Assembly: GCA_942159475.1 (NCBI GenBank)
Contig: OW804099.1
Location: 12,646,119-12,710,118 of the forward strand
From: Sthenelais limicola
Taxonomy: Eukaryota; Annelida; Polychaeta; Phyllodocida; Sigalionidae
Direction: 5' to 3'
DNA length: 64,000 nucleotides
Made by a program: the position numbers and the translations under genes. The number at the start of each line of letters is the position of its first letter. Position 1 is the stretch's first letter. Shown in pieces: positions 46,196 through 58,100 of the stretch. The notes under the pieces are model-generated. The model had not been told where the DNA came from. It ran no database searches and worked only from the letters and a program-made list of their open reading frames with translations.

Positions 46196-49100
46196 GTAGG
46201 ACGATATTGGTATACTCTTATATCAAATGTTTTTAACACTCAAGCCTAACATTTAATATTGCTATGGAATATGCCAGCACTTGTTTCTCCTGAATAAAGA
46301 CATATTCAAGAAAAAAAAGAATAACTAAACATGTTGTGTTTTCCATGATCTTCCAACAGGGGCTGTAGTATAGCATTAATGAGTTAGTGAAATAAACTAA
46401 TGACTCGTAAAGCTACTGATTGTACAATTTCAAAAATTAGTCTCCCTCAACGCAAATGTCTCAGAGACGAATTTCCGACAACTTACTTTGACCCTCCAAT
46501 GTTTTGTTCACTAATACTAAAGTGAAGGACCACCCAAGGCTTGTTGGCTGATAGGTATCAGGAGATACTGTTACTGTGGAAGGGGAGACAAAATAATGAA
46601 TCTAAAAATTAAATTCTAAATTTCTACGGCATGGGTCATTATTCAGCACTTCATTCCTGACTTTGGCCAAATTAGTTATTTAAAAAAATAACAGATCTTG
46701 TGAGCCTCAGTGGCCTGGTAAACACCATACAACAATAGGTGGTCGTATACAACCCCAGGAGTGAAAGATTTACTGTAGAGCTGAATATGACTAAGACATT
46801 ATATTTGTCTATTGCAGGACGTGGACCCACTGGTGAATGTGTGCGATACATTCAATGTCAACCTGTGTATAGTGCAGCCCAACACAGAGCTGGTGACAGT
46901 GCACCCTGGTGGTGGTGAAAGACCCAACCTCACCCTTACACTGGGCCACATACAACCCTACACCTACACCTCACTCACAGAGAAAGGTTAGTCATTTATA
47001 CCTCACACTAGCCTACATACAACCCTACACCTACACCTCACTCACAGAGAAAGGTTAGTCATTTATACCTCACACTGGCCTACATACAAACCTACACCTA
47101 CACCTCACTCACAGAGAAAGGTTAGTCATTTATACCTCACACTGGGCCACATACAACCCTACACCTACACCTCACTCACAGAGAAAGGTCAGTCATTTTA
47201 TTTCACCTCTGAGTGTGGAGAATGGAATGCCCATTGGATTACCATTGGCAGCTCCTTCTCCACGCATACGCGAGACTGGTTATCCGTTCTCATGGATTTT
47301 AAAGATCTCATGTAAAGCATGTTCATGAATCATGTGTGTTTTGAAAGATAGGAATAAAAGTTGATGAATGAAGCTGTAAATAAAAAGTGTAAATAAAAAT
47401 AAGTATGGTATGTTATCTTATTTATTAGGATATCATTAAAATTTAGAGATTGTGTGTAACTAAGAGATTGTCCTGATGGCGCTAAAAGAAAACCCACCAG
47501 AATACCTTAAAACAGCATAAAATAAGCACAAATTCAGGGGAGCATGCCCACAGAACCCCTAGTGGTGGGTTGGGACCCTAACACTTTCCGCATTTCAATC
47601 CCCAAAACTTGGCAGGTCTGAAAGATTCTAGTCAATATTTTCCTAGATTTTTACCAAAATATAAACCCTTTATTGATGTCCACAGGTTGATAAGCTTTTA
47701 CCTAGATATCACAATATAAGTTTATCCCTATAATATATGACCTATAACATAAACTATTACCTAGATATTACAATATAAGTTTATCCCTATAATATATGAC
47801 CTATAACATAAACTATTACCTAGATATCAGAATATAAGTTTATCCCTATAATATACCCGACAGGCACTGAGTGCAATTGAATGTGATAGCACTGCAATCA
47901 TTTTGTGATTGGCCGCAAACAAGTGAAGTGTGATACTTATAGCTTTGAATCACAGTGAAATGGACATACCATTAGCCATCATTATGTGAAATCCATTGCG
48001 TCTATTTCCTCCTATGGTATTGATGGTCTCACACTTATGTTAGAACAAGTTCTTATTCATATTCATTTATTTTCATATTAAACATGTGTTACTCAACCAA
48101 TTTTATCTGCAAATAATGTTTTCTTAAAAAGTCAATAATAGGCCTATGAGTGTGATCTCAATCACGCATGTGTGCGCATTCAAAATCGCGCCTAAATACT
48201 CATTACAATGCAGCCACAACAGGACCCATAACCTGACACTGCTCACTCACCTAGCATTCACACTTACTGTCGCACATCTGACTCTCCATTCATTCTCAGA
48301 CACTCCATCCTCATTCTCTGATACCAAGTAAAAGAAACCCCTATACACAAAGCTAAATGATGTAGGCCTAGGTTCATATTACTAAAAAAAAATACACTGA
48401 TTTAATTCCTCCTTTTACAATTCCACCCTGTTTTTTTCATATAAAATAAATTCAATGACTATACTTAATATAGTTATAGCTCACGTTAATCTATATCTCC
48501 CAAACAGGCAGCATTTGATATCAGGAGACCATTTTTTTTTAGAAAAAATAAAATTCGTCAAAATGTCTACAATCTTTGGTGTACATGGGCACTTATGAAA
48601 CGTCGACAAGGGCCTATAGTACAGGCATTTTAGGTAAATTTTAGGCCAAACCCGGAATAAAATAATGTAAAGCTGATTTTTGGATATATGATGCGGGACA
48701 CATGGGGGAACATTCCCTGAAAAGTCCCCACCTGGGGACCGTGTGCTTTTTGAGATTTTGACGTTTTTGCGTCATTTTCCACAAAATAGCATTGGTCTCT
48801 ATGGGAAAAAGCACCTGGTTCAGGCCATTATTGCCAACATTAAGAATATTTGGCATTGTTATTTGCAGGGAATATATCATATATAAAATATACTGTACAG
48901 GTTGAGGTACCATAGTAAACATGGACGTATGGAGATTCTAAAAATATATATTTCAACAAAATATCTTTTTTTTAAAATTTTGTTGCCATGGCAACGGTCA
49001 GATTTTGGTGAAAAATGCATTTTTTTAGATCAGGTCATAATATTTGGGGACCTAATTCTCTACATTGTGCATGTTGTGACACGTTTTTTAAATTTGGCAT

Positions 49101-52100
49101 GTTGTTAAATAAGGCCTGAAATTTTTAAAAAGCACCAGCTACAAGTTGGTAGACACCCCTGGTGGCCAGTAGCTGCAAAATTCAAGATGGCCGCCAAAAA
49201 CAGTAAATATGGCATATCTTGGCTTCTATTTGGTAGATCTTCAACTATAATACCATTTTATTGATGTTTTTAAGTATGAGGAATTCATTTCTGAAGGTCA
49301 TTTTATGTTCCAAGGTCATTTTCAAGGTCAAAATCCAATATGGCCCCTGCTGAGTAACAAGAATGTTATCTCAGCTCTTGTGGTAGGCCTATATGCATTC
49401 CGTTGGTGTACATATTCATTAATAAGAACAATTTTCTTAGGATCAAGGGTGTGAGGAATCTCTTTTTTTATGTCACTTTTTGATTTGAAGGTCATCTTGA
49501 AAGTCATGATTTAATATGGCTGCTGCTAGGAACCAGAATATCATATATCTTAACTGCTGTTATTGCTAGATCCAAGTAAAATACCATTTTTTCTATGTTT
49601 TGAGCTCTAGAGCAATGTATAAGAGCAGTTATTCTATGTTTGTAGGTGTAATGAATCCATTTCTGGGATCATTTTCTGCTTCAAGGTCATTATAGATCCT
49701 TTTCAAGGTCAAAATTTAATATGGCTTCCAGATCAGTTTTGTTCAGTAAGATTTCAGTCTTTGATGATAAATGACTTGGAGACAGATCCCTCACAGCTTA
49801 AAACATAGAAAAACTGGTACTATACATTGATTTAGTGGTAATGGCAGTCAAAATATATGACATTCTGATTCCTGACAGCAGCCATATTGAATCATGCCCT
49901 TAAAAATGACCTACAAAGAAAAAAGTGAAAAAAGATATGGATTCCTCACACCCTTGATCCTAAAAGAATTGTTCTTATTCATCAATATGTACACCAATAC
50001 GGTACTTTACAAATTGACAGTAGCGCCATACCAAGAGCGGCGGAAAACGGCTGAACTATGAGCTCCGCAGGCAGGTCACAGAAGCCTTATGTATTAACCA
50101 TAGGCTTCTAACTTTCTCCTTCTTCTCCCAGAATTTGAGTGATTGTACAATGGTATCAGCTATCCAATATTATCAAATGACATGTTAAGATTGGTCATGC
50201 TTAACCAGGGGACATGTTATCCACTAGATTTTAGTATATAGCAACTTTCGTAACAGTGTATCAACAAAAACAAGTAAGCGTAGGTGTACGATCTCCTGTA
50301 CGGGCTGTAGGGGGTCAGCGGCCGTGTGGTCACACCTCTGCACGTCCACCGGGAGCCCGTGTGGAGGGTGCACGGTTTGGCCCGCATAGCTAGGTGAGTC
50401 AACTGAACTGCACATGCGCAGAATGACAGAAGTTCATCCCGCAGTTACTGGTATGCACTGGAGACGGAATTTGTGAAGGGGGCTATTGAATGCATATAGG
50501 CCTACATCAAGTGCTGAAATAACATTCTTGTTACTCAGCAGGGGCCATATTGGATTTTGACCTTGAAAATGACCTTGGAACATAAAATGACCTTCAGAAA
50601 TGAATTCCTCATACTTAAAAACATCAATAAAATGGTATTATAGTTGAAGATCTACCAAATAGAAGCCAAGATATGCCATATTTACTGTTTTTGGCGGCCA
50701 TATTGAATTTTGCAGCTACTGGCCACCAGGGGTGTCTACCAACTTGTAGCTGGTGCTTTTTGAAAATTTCAGGCCTTATTTAACAACATGCCAAATTTAA
50801 AAAACGTGTCACAACATGCACAATGTAGAGAATTAGGTCCCCAAATATTATGACCTGATCTAAAAAAATGCTTTTTTCACCAAAATCTGACCGTTGCCAT
50901 GGCAACAAAATTTAAAAAAAAGATATTTTGTTGAAATATATATTTTTAGAATCTCCATACGTCCATGTTTACTATGGTACCTCAACCTGTACAGTATATT
51001 TTATATATGTTATATTCCCTGCAAATAACAATGCCAAATATTCTTAATGTTGGCAATAATGGCCTGAACCAGGTGCTTTTTCCCATAGAGACCAATGCTA
51101 TTTTGTGGAAAATGACACAAAAACGTCAAAATCTCAAAAAGCACACGGTCCCCAGGTGGGGACTTTTCAGGGAATGTTCCCCCATGTGTCCCGCATCATA
51201 TATCCAAAAATCAGCTTTACATTATTTTATTCCGGGTTCCATGCTAAAATGCCTGTACTACTATATTTACATGTGGAAACAATCTCAAAGCCTAAGCGTC
51301 ATATCCCTATTAATAGATAGAATAATTGTATAAGCCTGATATATAATTTTTTATACCTATTTCCATTAATTTTGGCACCAGTGTGATTAAAAAAAATACA
51401 CACAAATATACGCAGCGTGACGCGGGATGACGGCCTCAGAGTAAATAAGGCTTAAATATATTTTTTTCCAAGAAAAGAATAATAGCTAATATCATATTTG
51501 AAACACATATATGTCGGTAATCCTATATCTCATTTTTCTCAGCAAGTATCTGGAATAAAATGTGATGCGGAATGACACACCCCCTTCACCAAATAATACA
51601 ATTCCATAAGTACTACTACTAGAGTTCTTATTGCATTTTGATCATATTTGCTGAGGGTGACTGCCCATGATCACTCTTTACATACCCACAAAGACAAATG
51701 TCTTAAATGATATATTTTGACAAATAAACAGTATCATTTGCATTAATTATTGAAAAAGTCTCCTAAAGTAAAACTGAATTCAGTCGGATACCAAGCTATT
51801 TGTTATTCTAAATGGCTCATGAGTCACAAGTCCATGGGAAATTTTAAATTTGAATCTTTATTGGTCAGTAACCTCATGTAGGGCGGGATAATTCTTTTTG
51901 TTTGGTCTCAAAGCCTAATCTACACATAGAAAATAATTCTATTATATGTTCGAAATAATGGGAATGGCCCATTACCCTTAGCCCTTACCATTATGCCACT
52001 TGTCCACTAGGTGGTGGTACTGTTTTCACTAGGTGGCGCAAATGGGAACTGAGGTGCATTTACAATTTCTTTTATAATAAAACTGACGTTAATACACTTG

Positions 52101-55100
52101 TATGGCATTTATAGCACTAAAGATATTCCACATCATGTACATAGGAATGCTATAAGTGATATACTTCTATAGTTCATGTGTGTTATATACCTGTTTGATA
52201 TTGAAAAGTGCTGTGATCAAAACACTCTAATGATAGAACGTATAGATTTCCCTACTGGCTTGGAGAAGGCAGAGCCAACAACCAACTGAAACACATCACA
52301 TGAGAGCCTGCTATGAATCACGCGCCCAAAGAGGATGGTAGAATTGATGAAAATAAAATGATGCATATAAAGAGACAGGGCAACAAATACACTGCCCTAA
52401 ACTGTCTTCGAAATCTTTGGGGAATATTCATACCCTTCTAACCTTTCTGTGAGAAGAAATATGCTGCCAATGCCATTTTAATTCAGATGCTATTGAGAAA
52501 AGGAATCTGCAGTATACAAATATCCTGTTCAAAATGCTATAGAATTTGCTGATTTTTGCATCAATATTGCGTTATACCCTTAGCGTGATCATTGCGCAAT
52601 CATTGCGCAATAATTATTGCGTGAAAAGCGTCCACTCTCATCACAGAACTATGGCGAGATGATTGCGCATTAAAAATCGCGTAGAATCGCGTTCATTTGC
52701 CCGTCGGGTATGACCTATAACATAAAATATTACCTAGATATTACAATATAAGTTTATCCCTATAATATATGACCTATAACATGAAATTTTACCTAGATAT
52801 TACAATATAAGTTTATCCCTATAATATATGACCTATAACATGAAATATTATTTCCTCTTCTAGATGTTGAGGCGCGGGAGGAGGAAGTGGTGGCCCGGTA
52901 CATCACCTGGTTCCGCAGCGCTACACCCGCCATCTTCTCACGTTTTGATGACGTCATGAAGACAGACATGTTGCACACATATGCAGACATAGATCTGTGT
53001 GAGGAGCCATCAGACGCCCAGGAGAAGATCAAAAAGTAATTACTGCAGAACCTCCATATGTTATTATTATTATTATTATTATTATTATCATTATTATTAT
53101 CGTTACAAGTTAAACCGTTCAATGGTCACTCCTTAGCCCCTTCAAAATCAATTACGACTACATTTCTCAACACGGGAAAACTGGTTGTCAAGGATGTGGA
53201 AAAGTAACGCGTGTAACTAAGTTGAACAAATTGTGTTACGTTATTGCGTCAGAGAGCCGGCCCGATCACCGATCATGTATAAACATGATATGAAATGCAT
53301 TCAAAATGAATAGTTAAACCCATAGTAGAAAAACATAACATACATGCTTTTAAAGCTCTTTTTCTTAGCTTTCCGGATTTCTACATTATATTGATGTTGC
53401 GATCGTCGTAATCGACCGATGCCTAATTTCACTGGGAAAACTCTCAACTTGAATAACAAAAAAGTATGCCGGTTGTTTTCACTTGTAATCCAACGTCTAC
53501 CTCTTTGATTTACATAATCAAAACAGATTCTAAAAGGGATGGTCGCATCATTTTTCATAATTCTACAAAATTTAGTTCATTTTGAATCAGACCTTCGAAC
53601 ATGGCTGAAAAGTTATGGCGATCATACAGCATGTTGGCGATGGAAGTAGTTCCTAAATCTAAATTATTATGCTACCCGGGAATTTCAAAACTTATTCATT
53701 ATTACTATGTGCCCCTGTTTATCAACGGGGAGGCCTAGAGATCCCCTGTTCAATCCCTTTCCCTTCCCAACCAGCCCCTGTTCACATTACACATTTCACC
53801 CCATAAATTAATTATAAAGTAAGAAATTCGAATGAAAAATGCAAAGCATGCAGGCAAACAGTGGGCAATTTAAATAGGTAGACATAGATAAAAGTCCAAA
53901 CATGTAGATCTATTTAAAATTACGCAGAAACCCTATCCCTCCCCTCCCTCTTCCCAGGCTCTTCCCCCTTCCCAACCCGGCCCCATGTCCTCCACCTGTG
54001 GACAAACTTTGAGGCATGTGGCTAGGGAGTAATAAATTCAAATGCCTAGTATCAACAATCCTGTGTAGGCCCATCCTCCCCGCTCCCCCTTCATAAACTT
54101 CCCTGTTCACATCACACGTTAACTCCTTGATTTATTAAATATAAAGTAAGAAATTCGAGTGGATACCTAAAGATAAGAGTTCAAGGAAGCTCAAGGAAAA
54201 CAGTGGGGAAACTATGTAAGGCATGTTGCTAGGCAGCGTTTCTACGTCGACGATGTTGCATCGCCAAATAGGCGGGCGCATTTAAGTTGCATCGCCAAGT
54301 ACCAACGTTGCATCGATCAGGCACTCCAAACTGTCACTCCAGAAATGTTAGCTGACCCTTCCCCCTCCCTCAAAGTATGGAACAGCCCCCCCCCCCCTCC
54401 CCCTTGGATCCCGTCCCATTTCCCAAATTCTGCAGGTCTTCAATTTGCAATGCCTCCCCCCCTCCCCTCTCTATCCCTATGCAGGAAAAAGCGTTGTCAA
54501 GGGCACGTTGCTAACGTAGCATAAATCAAAAGACGTTACTGGTATGTCTTATTCTTGCCTATATTGCCTATATTGCCTATATTGCGGCATTTGTGTTGAC
54601 AAATAATGTACGGTATACTATCCCTTCCACCTTCCTTATCTATAAAAACCCACTAATGAAAATAAATATGTAAGGGAAGGTAGGGTTGTTCTTTCTGGTT
54701 TTCTACTGTTCTTGACGTATAGACCAGTTTCTTGTATACAAATTTAACATGCGGCGACACGGGAGGAGTGTGGAGGCCGAAGTATCCATATTGCAAAGCT
54801 ACAAGCATGGGCTGGGAGGACTCGTCGATCAGTCATGTGTAAATCATGTAATCTTTCGGCGACGCAACTTAAATGCGTGCGCCTATTTGGCGACGCAATG
54901 TCGTCAACATAGAAACGCTGCCTAGCAACATGCCTCACGCAAAGCACACAACATAGGATGATGCAGTGCCCCTCGATTTAACATAATAATTATAGTTCTA
55001 TGGGGAAGGGGGAGTTTGTCCACTGTTTTCCGAAGGACGCGTTCCTAACGTAGCGTAAATTACAGGACGTTACGATCTACTAACTAAATATTGCGTTCTT

Positions 55101-58100
55101 GCCGGCATAATTGTTGACAACAAATCTGGCATGTCTGGGTGAAAGTTATGCTAGAAGGACTAATAATACGAATTCAGGGTCAAATTTTATATCAAATTAA
55201 AGCTGAAACAATTTCCCGCCCAATGATGCATGCTTTTTGGGGGTCAGTTGTACAGCAAGGCTTAAAAAGTGAGCGTAACCGCGGACTCAAGTGATGTGAA
55301 GTCTGGAAATATTGAGCCGGTTTCCCTGCTGACATAGGCATAGGTCATAGCAGCGAGCTCAAAGCTGGATATTGGTAACTTTGATGCTTATCTAAACTAT
55401 AAAAACCGATTTTCTTCTTGATAAATATCTGCCTATGCATTACCTCTATTAATGTGTGCTGTTTGAGCTATGGCCTATGCATACAATGTATATGGTATAG
55501 CTCGATCTGCCTAGGCCAAGGATCGGGCGGCAAATGGAGAATCCGAAAATAGTACCCGTATCCATACACCGCGGTGCTTCGGAAAGAAAGTAATTCTGTT
55601 TTTCAAAGCATAATTAAACAATAAAACCTGTTTTATTATTGATAAATGTATCCATGCATTGAACCATACCTAACAACGATTCACTCCCTCCAAATTAATA
55701 TCATATTAATCCACTTAATCATGAAAAATGGCATTATTAATATTGTTATGACGATTATATATACAGTTAGTAAATTATTATTGCAAGCTTGAATTGCACC
55801 AACTATTGATATAATGATTCCACTCAAATCAACAATACATACCATACTTCACCGTTAGAACGCCTGTTCCCAAATAAACACCTGCCCGAAAAAAAAACCC
55901 AGGTCATTTACATCATGAAATAATGAAGCCAGGTCTTGATAATAAGATTCTATTTCTCCCTGTCATTACCCTAATAAAAGGAGAGTAAGCTTAATAAGCT
56001 GCTAAAAAGGGACATTTCACTGGTACAGCATGGGTATTCATTAACATAAAACAATAAACGCCTGCCCCGTATAAACACCTGCCTCGAAAAAACACCGGGG
56101 GTAAGAGTGGCATGAAAAAAATAAACGCCCCGGCGTTCTATGGGTGAAATACGGTATACTTGCACCTATGAATGTACAAAAAGGAGACGTGCATCTGAAA
56201 GTTGACTTCCAAGACTTCCAGTATGTTCCTGGACTAGACTCCTGAACCTTTATTTAAGATAGAAAGAGAGAAATTAAAAGGGGAAAATTAAAACCTCAAT
56301 CAGTATGAGTGATGTAAGAATACCATTTTGATATTAATGAAACTTAATTTTACAACTGGTTTAATAATTATAGTCTAGCGTGGTAGATATAGCTGAAGTG
56401 TAAAATGAGAACAAGACAGGTTCTCAGCTGACTAAACATGAGTGTAAGTCATACAGCTAATATGATGTAATGGTGAAAGAGAGTCTGAACAGACCAACTT
56501 TTTCATGTAATATTATACAAGTTTTCTGGTCAATGACAAGAAAATAAGAGTGCATAGTCCATATTTCTTTGGAAGGATTTTAAGGAACTTAATGCCGGTG
56601 CTATGTGTGATCCCTTATTTCTCAGATAATATTTAGATAAGCACTAGTCAATCTAAGCAACTCAATTTGTCCCTCATCAATCATACTTGATATTACAGTT
56701 GGGTGCTCACCTATTCCTGTGATTCTCCTCCTTGAAGCTTGCTTCACTCCATATAATAGGGGATTTGCATAGCCGCCAGTTTGAATCATGATTCGCATGA
56801 AATTATGGGACTAATGGTACAGTCAAAAAACTAAAGAAAACATGCCATGTTCAGCATAGACTCTTTATCAGTGCTCTAATGTCAATATCCATGTGTTTTA
56901 CATGTTTCCATTCCACAAGTCCCCATCTTTCCCATCATGCATTTGGTTTTCAGAGATCATTTATACAAGGTGTGATATTGGTGAAAACATTCTTGCTATT
57001 TCTGATAAAAATGTTGCCAAATATGTGTATGTCAAATTTCAACAGAATCCATCCCAGCATGCACTGCAGTAGACATGCGCATTGAGATGTGCAACTCCCC
57101 TATTTACTGGGAAGGCACACTTCTGATTACTTCCATGTTATATTGCAGGATTCAGATGCTGGGGAGGAAAAACTGGACAGTGGGTGGCAAAGAAGATCAG
57201 AAGATGTACCAATACAAGAAGATCAATGAGACAGACATTTTCTCTGGGAGGAAGAGCCGACAGAGCCCAAGGACGGTGGTACTGGAGGGTGACGGTGGGG
57301 CAGGCAAGACCACACTTGTACAGAAATGGTGTTACATGTGGGCCACCAGACTGGGCCCTGAGTTCCTGCAGCAGTTCAAGCTCATTGTGGCCATCCCCTG
57401 CTCTGAGATCAGTTCCAGTGTAGAGGACAGCATCAAGAATTTCTTCCCAGCCGCTGTCACTGATGCCATGTTCCAGTACCTGGCACTTCATGCCAAACAT
57501 TGCCTGGTTATCCTGGAGGGCTTGGATGAGGCCCACAACACTCAGGTACTGACCTCCATTAGAGAGTTTGTGCAGGGTAAATCAGTGCTGCCCCATGTGA
57601 GGGTTCTGGTCACCAGCCGGCCTGACCAGAGGGACCTGCCACCCAAGAGTTTTGACAGGTTGCTGAAGATCAATGGGTTCATGGAGAACCAGGTGAAAGT
57701 TCACTGTGAGAAATACCTGTCTTACCCCATCAGCACTGGTGACAGTGACAACCCTGAGCCATTGACTGAGCCAGACATGAGGGATAACATCACAGAGCTG
57801 CTCATGGAGAAAGTACCCATAGAGAGACTGAGGAACCCACTGCTGTGTAACCTGGCCCTGCATATTGCTGTGGTGGACATCCACAAACTAGAAAACTTCA
57901 CTCTTACCAAGTTGTACCTGGAGTATACTGATATTCTGGTGCACAAATCAGAGCTTGTGCACCAGCCTGGTGCCCGGCAGACCATGGATAAGATGCAGGA
58001 GCTAGCATTGTGGATGTGTATTGTGCGCAAAGAGTATCTCACCGAGGCAGACTTGACCCGCATGAACCTGGACAAACATGATAAAATTGTGAAAGTAGTT

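Larger units (their letters stand above)
47856..52708. mobile_element. 4.85 kb TIR element with TA target duplication, NLR intron 2
   Basis: Termini are CCCGACAGGCA (left) and, reverse-complemented on the right, CCCGACGGGCA. The tandem-array unit on either side allows exact reconstruction of the empty site: one TA is duplicated (47854-47855 and 52709-52710). The subterminal right region is rich in TTGCGCAA-like words. No transposase frame is seen. The interior is dominated by a long palindrome, so it is a nested, non-autonomous element. Confidence 0.8.

Noticed and set aside
48641..51333. Matching frames MFTMVPQPVQYIL at both palindrome ends, as a possible gene pair
   Set aside because: They are the same sequence in the two palindrome arms; no domain, and the frame is not extended by splice sites.
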